Origin: Takakia lepidozioides
Taxonomy: Eukaryota > Streptophyta > Takakiopsida > Takakiales > Takakiaceae
Length of the DNA stretch: 64,000 nucleotides
Assembly: GCA_030704615.1 (NCBI GenBank)
Contig: CM060731.1
Span: 37,510,001-37,574,000, forward strand
Direction of reading: 5' to 3'
Shown here: positions 1 through 11,859 of the stretch, piece by piece
Position numbering within the stretch: position 1 is the first letter of the stretch
How the letters are laid out: every line of letters begins with the position of its first letter
Program-made: the position numbers and the translations under genes
The notes under the pieces: generated by a model
The model's database searches: none
What the model was told of the DNA's origin: nothing
Seen by the model: the letters and a program-made list of their open reading frames with translations, nothing else

Positions 1-211
1 CACACTACCACTGGCACCATATCCGTAACACCCACAGAACCTTGCTGTAATCTTCACTCTTTCACACCGTGCAATCCCCACAATTCGACCACCCAACAGC
101 CAATGCGATTACCTTTCGCTCCCAGCACAATGTACTTCGCCAAGTATCCTCCACACAAGCTCTGCTACCACCTCCTGATCGTTCACGCCAACCCTTGCTT
201 TGTAAACTCCC

Positions 212-250
<39 letters not shown>

Positions 251-1604
251 TCTCGCACAATCCTGCAGCACAGCTCTTGCTGATCTCCTCGCATTCCATA
301 TCCACAAGCCCAAAAAATCCGGAACAGGCTCGGCACTGAGGCTGCGGAGAGCCACGCAGCCACAAAGAGCAAAAATATCGGCTAAGCCTTAGCCTCGTTC
401 TTGGCTCGGCAATGCTCTAATAGCCACTATTCTGGCTCAGAATACAGGTTCGGGGCAATCTTAGACTGCCCACCCTTCCGAACCTACCGCCGAACCGAGA
501 TTTGAGGATTTGCTTTCTGGCTGTTTTGAGATTTCACAAAGCTTCTGACAGGTAAGAGCTTTCCATAATCTTGGCCATAGTCAGAAAGAGAAGTTCATAT
601 TGGAGATGATTCAGGCAATCAGCCGCATCACTGGTCCAGTTTGATCACAATGTCTTGCTGCTGAGATGCTTGGGGGAGAAAATCCTGAGGGTGATCCAAC
701 ACATCTCTCAGGACACAACAAAATGCTTCTTGTCCTGCACCCAAGATTTTCCAGGATCTCTACTCTGGAAGCTCGAACAACTCCGAGGACTCTGCGCTGT
801 GTTACGCACTAGGTGAGCATCATAGTTGGCATGGTGCATTTGAAGTTTCAAGTACATTACTGCAGGCTGCAAATGTTGATACCAAATATGGTAAAGAAAG
901 AGAGAGTGGAATTGTTGCATTCATATCATACTGAGTAGAGACTAGAGACGCCCGGCCAGCTGGGCCTATATTGCCCTGTCACGCTTGAATCCACTTCAGG
1001 AAAGTTGCCATGATGTTTCTGCTTCTCATGACCTGACGCATTGTGGTACTGGAACTTTGACTGAAGATCCACTTATCATATTAGATATATTAGTGCTCCC
1101 ACACCACTGATAGTCCCACAAGTTTACCTGAAAATCCCAGATAGGGAAATGGCATACTCAGGTTTACATGCACTCCCACATATCATCCTTGGCTTAAACA
1201 CAGAATGTTGTGGAATCTGCATGACTTTTGCCCATTGAAAGATTTAGACCAACTTTGTGAGATTACATGCCCAATACTCGCACAACAACAGCTCCATGCC
1301 TGTAATCTCAGAGTGTTGAAGTAAGCTCTGTTTTGTGCCTTCTCAACTTCCATCTTCTGGGTCATTGTGGACACCGTCCCAAGGCAACTCATTCATCCTA
1401 CCACGGAGGCCTAGTAGCTTTCCTGTAACTACTGTTCAGCAGACTCCTCACACTTCACCATGCTTTTGACTCTTTCTGCATGGTTGACCTGTTCCTCTTT
1501 CCAGAAAGCAGATACTGGGTAGGAGAAGAAATGGGCTTTATATGAGAGTGAGTTAGAAACAGAGAAAGAGAAAGAACATATAAGAATGCTAAGATACTTT
1601 TCTC
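1..1604. other. 3' flank of RPC9, no gene recognised
   Basis: Open frames here are short and on both strands, and none resembles a known protein. The first part is CT-rich; the rest is unremarkable intergenic or 3' untranslated sequence. I see no splice-consistent exon set. Confidence 0.5.
211..252. repeat. CTGT/CT microsatellite
   Basis: About seven CTGT units run directly into a CT dinucleotide tract. It explains the spurious serine/cysteine-rich frames that overlap it. Confidence 0.95.
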
Positions 1605-3462
1605 TCATGATGGTTGTGCTGCAGGCTTGTCACCCTCAGCCTCCTCAGCTTCTTTTCCTTGTGGCTCAGGAGCACCCGCAGGTTCATCATCCTCAGGGAG
1701 TTGAGGGGGCGGGGGCAGTGTCCCTTCGACCATGCCCAAAAATTGATCTACAAGTGAGCCTGACAGCCGCTCATCACAGTCTTCCACTATCTGTCACTCA
1801 TGGCAACATGATCTTCTGTAAGCTCTTTGGGGTTTCTGTGGATGTTATCCAGTTTCTTTCTTTCTTTTGTCCCCCCATCTGCTCCGTGCAAACTGGCAAC
1901 TAGGTCTATGAATACAAAGGTGCAACAATAAAAATCTCATGAACGCCTGAGAATCATTCTCACCCCCTTTCTCTTGCCCCGGCTCTGCCCAAATTGAAAT
2001 TTGTCACAAAGTAGCTAATGCTACTTCAAGAATGCAAGATCAGACTACCACAAACAATCTCTAGTACAATCTCATACACATTCTTAGAAGGGGAATAACG
2101 AAATTAGGCAGAGCACATGCAACTAAGTAAGGCAGGGATCAGAAAACCCATACTGGGCCTGTTCAGTTGCCTGATTCTTCTCCCAATGACTCAAAGGAGC
2201 CCTGAGTACCGAACTGCAAAGTGATGCCGCAGGCACAGGTAGAGCAAGCAGTATGACCTCCACCAACAGCAGATGTGGATAAGAACCCAGAAATCCAAGT
2301 ATATTTCTGAAGACCACATATGTAGGACAGCTAAAGAACATTACCAAGTGAACTTCAACAGCAGTAGAAGGTCGCAAGTTGCTGGCCTGAAGGCGCTCAG
2401 CCTTAGTAAGCTTGTACTGCTCTGCCTCATTTATGAAATTTTCTAAGTCTTTTCGTGTCTGTGACGCTGCTGAAGACGTCATCAAGTACTCATAAGCCTG
2501 TAGGCCACAGTATCCTTCACCTCATCAAAAGTCTATTATCCACCTTCCCTCCCTCCAACCCTTCATGGTAGTGGCAAATTGGAACAGAGATGAAAGAAGC
2601 AGAGACGTTTGCATCATGTAGGGACCTTCATTTTGACCGGGATGAGAAAAGACAATATACATCTCTAGAGTGCGGATGAGGAGTAGAAAAATGAACTAAA
2701 ATACAAGTAGGAAGTAGGGTTCAGGGTTTGGGTGCAATTGAACAGTTGGCAGGTCTTGCCGGCGGGGGCTACTAAACTCAGGTGAGCAGAACACATGATT
2801 TTGGCGTAATTTCCACACAACTGTCCACGCACTAGTCTTTGAGAAGATTAACCTCGAAAGGCAAATCTCCCAGAAATTGGCCAACTTCGAATGTGGAAAC
2901 AGCGCGCAAGCCTCTGATTTGAAGAGTAATGACTGATAATGTCACTCTCTACGGTAGGGTCATTTGAAAGTGACAGAATTTCTTTGGCATTCGAACCTTA
3001 CACAATTCGAATATCAGGCCCACCAAATGAAGAGGGAAAGGAGAAGTGAAGGAAATTTAACGTCGCTCTACTATCGGGCCACAGGGCCAATGGAAGGATG
3101 TGTATGTGGGAGAGATTGTGAGAGAAAGAGAAGATCTACCTTGAATTCAGGAGCAGAGAGATAGCCTCCACCCAAGCCTTTATCAGCTCCGCGGGATTTC
3201 AACAAATCCAGCACTTCGAAATTGGACAAAAGACCCGCGTTTGTCTCCAGGCTTCATCCCCACAAAAATTTAGTTCCAAAGATCAGTACAAATCTTTCAA
3301 ATCATAAACAGAACTAATGCGGCCTCCTGCCCACCCCACACCTTCTTTCCCTCTCTCAAAATGCAACAACACGCCCAGAAATACCATCACTAGTCCTTGA
3401 CATGAAAAGAGCCCAAGCCTACCCTCACATACAACAGCAGCGAAGAGGGCGTACACTTTCAT
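1605..3462 (-). CDS. RPC9: DNA-directed RNA polymerase III subunit RPC9 (RPB4-like stalk subunit)
   Basis: RPC9 (CRCP/Rpc17 family) pairs with RPC8 to form the Pol III stalk used in initiation of tRNA and 5S rRNA transcription. Four coding exons on the minus strand keep frame throughout: 3455-3462, 3140-3251, 2345-2497 and 1605-1790, giving 152 residues. The start reads MKVLETNAG followed by SNFEVLDLLKSRGA, the family N-terminus. Exon 3 carries the core (QTRKDLENF, then KLTKAERLQ and LRPSTAVEVHL). Exon 4 opens IVEDCDERLS and ends in an acidic, proline-rich tail. Exon 1 holds only eight coding bases; I chose this start because the split Val codon restores the family N-terminus exactly and the exon 2 frame has a stop just upstream. 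It is divergent from the helicase gene. The C-terminal tail is somewhat longer than I expect for the family. Confidence 0.9.
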
Positions 3463-3967
3463 GGCAGCGATGGTGCGTCTCTCCTCTCTCCTTCACAGTG
3501 CACTCCCACGACGAGCAAACGAACAAAGTACCGGATCAGCGAGCGACAGCGTGATTTTCTGAACGAACGAAAACATCCAGATGAACGAAGAGAACGAGCA
3601 AAGATTGACTGAACGAAACAAATAACTGGACGAACAGATGGTTACGTGCACGGATATCATATGTAAGTGGATGACAAACACTCCGAGGTTTAGGGTTCGG
3701 GTTCAGCGCGTTTGTGCACTGTATCAGGGTTTTAGGGTTCAGCTAACTGCTGGTTGTGGCTAGGGCTTGGACGATATTCCTCGGATTCTCTGGAGAAATT
3801 TGCAGTAGAGATTGAGAGAGAGAGACGGTGCTCGAGTTCGGGTCGAGATGAAGAAGATGTGAATGGAGTTTTAAGACTGAGAAACTGAGTCGGCAACGTG
3901 CGAAGAAGAGAAGGTTTGGAAAGAGAGAGAACGTCCTCATAAGACATTGTTGGCTGTACCGTTTGGA

Positions 3968-4005
<38 letters not shown>

Positions 4006-4178
4006 GGGATATTTAAGGATTGAAGAGGGTGCTACAATGCGTTCTCTTTGTTTGGTGTGTATGGTGTGCCCAGATTGCAGAAGGCCAGCAGGTCCTGTAG
4101 TGGATCCATGATAGAGCGGCGGGGCACCAGCAGCATCGAATGCAACTGTGTTTTTCTCAAACCCTCTAGTATCGTGCA
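3463..4178. promoter_or_regulatory. Divergent promoter region between RPC9 and the DExH helicase
   Basis: About 0.7 kb separates two head-to-head genes. It contains two telo-box-like stretches (around 3686-3698 and 3726-3739, TTTAGGGTT cores), a GAACGA-rich part near 3550-3630, and a GA dinucleotide tract near 3970-4001 close to the helicase side. Telo boxes are known plant promoter elements of translation and ribosome-biogenesis genes, which fits a Pol III subunit. The regulatory role is inferred from motifs and position only. Confidence 0.55.
3970..4001. repeat. GA dinucleotide tract in presumed helicase 5' UTR or promoter
   Basis: Sixteen or so GA repeats lie about 180 bases before the first candidate helicase ATG. 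Similar purine/pyrimidine tracts occur just 5' of HCF136 and pantothenate synthetase in this window. GA tracts are bound by BPC/GAGA-type factors in plants; a role here is inference. Confidence 0.85.
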
Positions 4179-7100
4179 ATGCTGCAAGTGTGCCGCTTTC
4201 AATCACAAAGGCGGGTTCTTCGATGGCCATACAATTGTTATGGCGACCAATTCAAAAGTTTGGAGGTCTTTCCGCAGCTCTCTGAGTTCCCATCACAGAG
4301 GTGTGGAGATAAGATGCGACCACGGTTCTCAATGTTGGGTTGTTTTTCAAAATCCAAGGGCTGCAAACCACTCGGGTTGCCCGCATTCTTTAAGTATAAT
4401 CCTGCGACACTTTCCTCACTTGGCGAGGCCCCGGTTAGCAGGTTGTATTCATTGGGAAGAAGTGATCGAATTCGAGCAGTAAGCCTCAATGACCACCAGA
4501 GGATACTTAATGACGTAGCTCTCAGGCCGGCGACGCAGGTCCGAGAGCTTGCGTATTACTCCCCCGCGCAATTCTCAGATGACGAAGAAGGAGGAAGATT
4601 TGACAGTGACGTTACTTATTCTGTAGACTTAGATGGATGGAGGTGGCGATTGAACCGATTTATGCAGAGAAAGGATGAGCAGGAAATGCTTTCCAAGGAT
4701 AAGAAGGATCGGCAAGATTACGTTCATATCCTACCCTTGGTGAAGCAGATGGGCCTCCATTGCCAGTTGTATGGGAAGGCAATAGTCATTAGCAGATTTC
4801 CCTTGCCAAATTACAGACCTGACTTGGACGATCGGCGGCCACAGCGGGAGGTAAACATATTTATGTCTGACGCATTCTTATGTTTGATCTAAAGTCTCCT
4901 CGACGACCAACAACATTCCATGTTGTGTAACAGTCAGCAATAGATATGAATTGGGCTGTTTTTTGAATTCAAGCATGGCTAGGATATTCTCTGTCGGTTA
5001 TGGCCTTTAAATTGGGGACAGTTTGAAGAGGTTGACAGACCCTAACCTGTCCACAATCACTCTCACTTGCTCTCTCTGGTATAGCATCAACCAACATGAT
5101 TAGAAAGCCATAAGCCACATGCACTAACACACACAGAGACAGAGGTGCGAGCACGTCAGTGGGTAGAACGCAATCCCCTATTAGTACTAAGAAAAGTTCT
5201 CACATGGACTGCAGGTAGTATTCCCGAGCAAAACACAAAAAACAGTTGATATCCTTCTTAAAGAGCACACAGCGCGCAAAATGCTTTACTCATTGGCAAG
5301 GCTAGAGGATGAGTTATCAGAGAAGGGTTCCACCAGTGGTCTATCAGAGGAGGAAATGAAAAGAGATCAACTTGAAGAGGGCCTGAAGCAAGGCGAAGGA
5401 CATGTGGTGATACCCAGCATGGTCTCAGCAGAAGAGGAGGTGCTGAGAAGAAGGAACAGACAGATACGTAACAAGCAGAAAAGCTGGCATGAGTCTGAGG
5501 AGGGGGAGAAAATGCGGGCCTTCCGCAAGACACTGCCTGCCTACAAAGAGAGAGAGGGATTATTGGCGGCCATCTCAAAGAATCAGGTTTTTGTCTGCTT
5601 GCTTGGATTTTCCGTTCTGTATCCTCATCAGCATCACCCTTTTTGCAATCCACTTACACCAACCCATTGTGACTTACATGTATGATTGCAGGTAGTGGTG
5701 GTGTCTGGGGAGACAGGCTGCGGTAAAACCACACAATTGCCACAGTACATATTGGAGTCAGAGATTGAAGCTGGGCGTGGAGCCACTTGTAATATAATTT
5801 GCACTCAGCCACGAAGAATCTCGGCTGTCTCTGTGGCTGAGAGAGTGGCGGCAGAGAGAGGGGAAGAGATTGGAGAGTCTGTTGGCTATAAGGTTCGGTT
5901 GGAGGGCATGAGGGGTAGGAACACACAACTTTTGTTTTGTACTACAGGTATATTGCTACGAAAATTGATGGGGGATCCTGAGCTAAAAGGCGTGAGCCAT
6001 GTGATTGTGGATGAGATACATGAGAGAGGAATGAATGAAGATTTCTTGTTGATTGTGTTGAAGGATCTTCTTTACCGACGGCCTGACCTCCGGTTGATAC
6101 TTATGAGCGCAACCCTCAATGCAGAGCTTTTTTCTTCCTTCTTCAATGAAGCCCCCATGTTTCATATTCCAGGATTCACTCACCCTGTTCAGGCATATTA
6201 CTTGGAAGATGTTTTAGAGATAACTGGGCACCGGCTCACTGCATCAAACCAAATTGATGACTATGGCCAAGACAAGATGTGGAGGATGAAGAAACAGTAC
6301 CTTACAAGTCGAAGAAAAACTGACTTGAATAGTTTAGCTGATGAGGCTATGGCGAAGCGCGATCACGACGACTATAGCCCCTTCACCCAGGATTCATTGG
6401 CATGTTGGAACCCAGACACCCTAGGCTTTAATCTGATAGAGAGAGTGTTGTGTCACATCACAAGAGAAGAGAGAGAGGGCGCAGTGTTGGTCTTCATGAC
6501 AGGGTTGGAAGACATCTCTGCTTTGATGGAGAAGCTTCAATCTCACCCACTGTTAGGGAAGACGGAACGTGTTCAACTCATTGCTTGCCATGGGTCAATG
6601 GGGACAGCTGAACAGAAGCTTATCTTTGGGCTCCCACCATCAGGGGTGCGGAAGATTGTACTGGCAACCAACATGGCAGAAACAAGTATTACAATCAATG
6701 ATGTAGTCTTTGTTGTTGACTGTGGAAAAGCCAAAGAAACTTCTTATGATGCTTTGAACAATACTCCATGTCTGTTACCTACATGGATTTCACAGGCCTC
6801 TGCCCGACAACGCCGTGGGCGGGCGGGCCGGGTTAAGCCTGGGGTGTGCTACCATTTATACCCAAGATCCGTGTATGATGCTTTTGCAGAGTTTCAACGA
6901 CCTGAGCTTCTTCGCACACCCCTCCACTCTTTGTGCCTCCAAATCAAGAGCTTGAAATTGGGCAGCATCAGCCAATTCCTGTCACGGGCTCTGCAGCCAC
7001 CAGAGGGCCGGGCAGTCCAAAATTCCATAGAGTTGCTGAAGACCATGGGGGCACTGGATGACAAAGAAGATCTCACAAACCTTGGCCATCATTTATCACT

Positions 7101-8772
7101 TCTCCCGGTCGAACCCAAGATAGGGAAAATGCTGATTATGGGCTCCATTTGTGGATGCCTGGATCCAGTGCTTACAATTGCAGCTGGCCTTGCTGTTCGT
7201 GACCCTTTCCTGATGCCCATGGACAAGAAGGTGCCTGCTGAGTTAGCAAAGTCCAGTTTGGCTGGAAGTGATTTTAGTGACCACATAGCATTAGTTCGTG
7301 CATATGATGGCTGGCAAAATGCGATGACAGAAGGAAACGGGTTTGATTACTGCTGGAAGAACTTCCTCTCCTTTCAGACCTTGCAGGGCATGAGCTCCCT
7401 CCGGCGACAGTTTGCCAACCTTTTGACAGAGGCTGGGTTCCTGGACAGTGACATAGCACATTTCAATCAGCATAGCAGGAATTGGGACCTCGTGAGGGGT
7501 GTTATTTGTGCTGGCATGTTCCCTGGGGTTGTATCTGTGGTTCCGAAGACTAGGTTGCTGCACTTCTCCCATTAATAATCTTTTATCTTTGTATTTGGCT
7601 GTAGTCAATGAGTTCTTTTCTTTGGAAGCAGCTACTTCGATGTAGTGGGTAGTTAAATTTCCACGCTCAGACCAAAAGGTCTATATATCCTCCATCATTT
7701 TGAAAGGCAGCAATTCCTTTTCTCAGAAATTATTGTTTTGATTCAGGTCAACATTATTCAAGACGATCGAGGATGGTCAGGTGCTGCTACATTCAAATTC
7801 TGTGAATGCCAAGGATCTGATGATTTCGTATCCTTGGCTGGTTTTCAATGAGAAAGTAAAGACGTCGAGTGTGATGGTTCGGGATACTACAGGGGTTTCT
7901 GATTCCATGCTACTTTTATTTGGTGGTCAGGTAGGCACCAACAACTTCAAATGTTTTCACAATGCAGTGTCATACCTGTTTGGTTGCTGCAGTGTGGGAG
8001 CTGTTTCATAGGTGTGGGAGGTAGAAGCAGTGCTCAATCTAAATCAAATAGTATTAGCACTCGATCAATTCTGTAATGTGATTGTTTGTCAACCTCTTGG
8101 TGAGCACTTCAGCCTTAAGGCATAAGTTCCATAGGCTGGTTGGTCAAAACCCATCCACAAACAGCCAATGTGAGTCTTCCACTCTATGTGTGTAGTGTTT
8201 TGCTAGTTGTTGCATCTGTCCTTACAAAACTTGCTATGCAGGTGAGTCCTGGTGGGGAACCTGGCCATTTGGTCATGCAGGGTGGCTACCTAGAATTTTT
8301 CATGCAACCTGAAGTGGCCACTATGTATTTAAGAGTGCAGAAAGAGCTGGATGATCTACTGCACAAGAAATTGGCAACCCCAGAAATGGATATTTATGAT
8401 GAAGGGAAGCTGCTGATGAGAGCTGTTTTTGACGTATTGCATGCTGACTGCTGTGAGGGGGCTTTTACTTTTGGACGCAAAGTCAAAAGCCCTCCTGTAG
8501 TCAAAAGCCCTCCTGCGGTGACCAGGCAGATGGATGAGACAGATGTCAAGGGGATGCTGCAAACTTTGTTGACACGGGCTGGAAAGAAAATCCCTCAATA
8601 TAAGACACGTATGCTTAAGGGCCAGCAGTACCAGTCTTCTGTTGAAGTGAAAGGTAGGACATTTACTGGGAATCCTGCACGCACCAAGAAAGAAGCCGAG
8701 AAGAGTGCGAGTGCAATTGCCCTAGAGTGGATGACTGGTGTCTCAAAGACAAGGAAAGAGCGGATGGCTTAG
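4179..8772 (+). CDS. DExH-box ATP-dependent RNA helicase with C-terminal dsRNA-binding domain (DHX36/DExH3-like)
   Basis: Five exons keep frame: 4179-4850, 5215-5586, 5692-7553, 7747-7930 and 8242-8772, giving 1206 residues from the first ATG or 1161 from 4314. Helicase motif I ([10 protein letters not shown]) is near residue 354, the box is DEIH at about 455-458, SAT at about 487, and motif VI (QRRGRAGR) near 720. The helicase-associated and OB-fold regions follow. The last exon contains a short repeat [13 protein letters not shown] and then a dsRNA-binding domain at about 1132-1200. This layout is that of the plant DExH3/DExH5 group, thought to unwind structured RNA. The N-terminus ahead of the conserved WRWRLNRF region is basic and serine-rich, possibly an organelle-targeting leader, and the start codon is uncertain. 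No frame break is seen. Which DExH subtype it is cannot be settled here. Confidence 0.93.
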
Positions 8773-10912
8773 AGGCAAGCCTTGGCTGGTATCTCGGGGA
8801 GCTACAGTGCTTTGGACTTCCAAAAGCAAGCACAGAAGATATTTGGTTCTGAAAGTCATTGGACAAGCATGGGAAGTGAAAATTGCAAGACGAGAAAGTT
8901 GTAGCACAGCTACCTTTGCAGTACAAAGTGAAGAGAGACAAGTGCTTCACAGGTCTGTCTTGACAAAGGATCTGACTCATAAAAGCAACAGCTTGCATTC
9001 ACTGCGCGATCTTAATTTTTCTCCTTCACAGGTCTTCGAATAAATCCTGAGTATAAGTTTGTCGAACCAGGGAGATTCTTCCATGTAAGGACTGCTTGCA
9101 GGCACAACTTAAGATGAAGTATTTCCATCAAATCTTTTTGGGAAGGTCTAATCTGTGGTATATGTTCTGGCTTAAAGCTGGCTGGGAGTATGTCCTCACG
9201 GAGGTCATCAAATTGGTATAGCATGATCTAGAGCTGGTGCATTCTTGGGAAAAGGCAAGAAATTCTGAGCCACTTTTCCCTCGACAGTGTAGCTCTCAGT
9301 ACGTGTGGAAACGAATGATAGCAGCATCCAGCGCAAAGCAGCAAGAAACGACTTGAAGTCACCTGCCATGTTACAGGTATGGGCTGTCCTCTCCTGTTCT
9401 TCAATTGTTCCAAGTTCAGGGGTTTGTTGTTCTGTGACCTGTATGTTTTAGTCAGTGACAGGACTCGAATATTGTTGGCTTCTTACTCAGGTCTCGCACA
9501 GTGATGAACTGATTGCTGGTGAATCCGGCTTCGCACATAACATGGAGAGGGTTACAATGAGGCACAGGCTACATTTAAACCAATGAAAGCTCAACTCATG
9601 ACAAATTGTCACAGCTTGATGGGCTCTTATGGAGGATTCTACAGTGGTTGGATCAGTTGCAGATACAATTGGAACATAAAGGCTAATATGTTTAGCAGAG
9701 TAGTGGTGAGTTGATTGCCTCATCTGCTATTTTCTGTTGTGTTGTCTTCCTTTACTCATCACCATTGGGTTGGTCCTTCACGTTGAACTGTAGAAAGTCG
9801 TTTGCTCTGCTGTTTCAATTTATTACTTCTGAGACCAGTTCTTGGTGCAGGTTTCCTTTGTATTTGTGTCTGAATAGACACTGTGGCTCCATTACTCCCT
9901 CAGTTTTGCCTGGAATTTCTTAGCCACCTAGAATAACAACATTCCAAATAGACATTACAGGTGGACAACTTGGGTCTCTGCATTAGAAAGGGTTAACTGC
10001 TGGGGCAAATTAGAAACGGCAGAAAAAACAGCTCCGATCGTCAAGGATCTTCAAGGTAAATAGTTTCTTCTGATGACTGCAAAAGTATATGGGAAACTTC
10101 TAACTTGCACTTTTTGGGGAGCTACTGTGGAAAATTACAACTCATTTCACATGTAAGAGCTGACCATTGGGTTGTCCTTGCACCCCTTCCCCAATATAAA
10201 TGTTCCATTTCCAGGAGCATTCCACAAAAACTGGGTTGGTCAAATTCACTAGACGTTAAACAAACTGCCCCTTATTTTTTATTTTATTTTTAAAAGAGAA
10301 AGGGGACAGAGGCCCTTTTAATCAAATTAAATGGAGTGAAGATTCACATAGGGTGGAAAAATAACCACCAGGGATGGATGGCATGAAGCCAAACAGCAAC
10401 ACCTTTATATCTCTTCTCTCAGCATGTAGCCATGCAGGCCGTAGAGGGCTCACTGAGGGGGAACTTCCCCGTGACCAAGCATACTAGCTAAGAGCAAAGA
10501 AGATGGAGAAGCAGGATAGAAAAGACTGCAGCCAGTGCATGAGGAGAGACAAAGCAAGTGAGCCTAAAGAGCAAAGCTGGTAAGCAGCCAAGGAAGATGA
10601 TAACAAGTAGAACAGCTGCCTGGTGGCAATTGTAGTACCCAAGTTTGAGAATAGAAACATGAGCTACATGCTACATTCAGCTGGGTCCTAAACTTGGCAA
10701 CGCGAGGTTTTTTGTGCAGCATGAATTAAGATAAGCTGAAAAAAATTCATCTTTTCTTAGATAAAGACTTTTTCAGCTAAAAGATACTTTTTAGTTATCC
10801 ACTTTTCTTATGCTCTTTTTGAGACAACACTTATTTAGTAGTATACAAGTTGGGGGTGAGGCTCATTGCACTTCACTCCATTTCTTTCTTCTCACTGATG
10901 AGCTCAGATTTT
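8773..10912. other. Intergenic region, no gene recognised
   Basis: It probably begins with the helicase 3' UTR. The open frames are short, in all phases, and resemble nothing I know. Near 10265-10310 there is a T-rich run followed by a purine run, a pattern that recurs near 12215 and 23560 and may be the edge of a repeat family. Confidence 0.4.
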
Positions 10913-11859
10913 GAGCGAAAGTAGTCTGGGGCTTATAAAGATTTGCATATAAGTGTTTTTTGTCTCGCTTTCTCATTTGTACCTTATAGTTGTATACTTT
11001 AGACTTTTTGTCTAGTGTTGCACATGCTGCTAGGTTTCTCTAATGTGTGTTTTCTCTTCTATAAGAGAGAGATTATTGTTCTCCTGTTTTTACAGTGAAA
11101 CAGTTTCAATCATACACTTTCGTCATTTGCATATCTTTGCAGTTGTGCTTTAGAAAATCTAAGAAATGGATGAGAGAATGGGGATGAATGCAAACAATAT
11201 GAGGATTAGATAATGGGATTGTGACTATAAGTAGGAACATAGAAGGGGATCCAAGAAGCTGGAAAAACCTATCTTTAAAATACAATTGAAACATTAATGT
11301 GACATGATCACTACATGTCATAAAATTTGATTAGTGTCCGTCATTGTACCACTCCAAAATCATCTTAATTACTTATGCAAATCAGCTAAGTGTGCTGCTA
11401 AACAAACACCAAAAAGAGACAAATATAGCATAGTGGCGGCCCAATCCATTAAGTGCTAGGGAGCCACCGTTTCGGCCCACCGCTATCTGAATAAAAACCA
11501 TGATGAGAGGTGGATAACTAATAGGATGGTTGGGTGTTATACCCTCTACCTCCATAAAAAACTACTCGTCACTTCATCCATCAAGATCACTTTTAGTTTT
11601 CATGCATTCACCTACTTACTAAAAACGTCTACTCTAAGTGCATGCCTCACATCATGTGCTACCACTAGTCAGACATCGTTACATGCACCTTGGGCCCTTG
11701 ATCCCCCACTTGAGTGAAAGTCTATAATTTGTTTTCATCCTGACCACCTTCCATCCTTTGTGACTATTTCCATTGAAGCTAATTCACACAACATCTAGCT
11801 AGATTTGGTCTATTATATTATTTTTCACTTCTGGATCTAGATATCACATGGTTCACAAC

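Noticed and set aside
69-392. Several overlapping open frames near the left edge
   Set aside because: They read through the CTGT/CT microsatellite in both strands and resemble no protein.
5258-5653. 131-codon minus-strand frame
   Set aside because: Antisense shadow of helicase exon 2.
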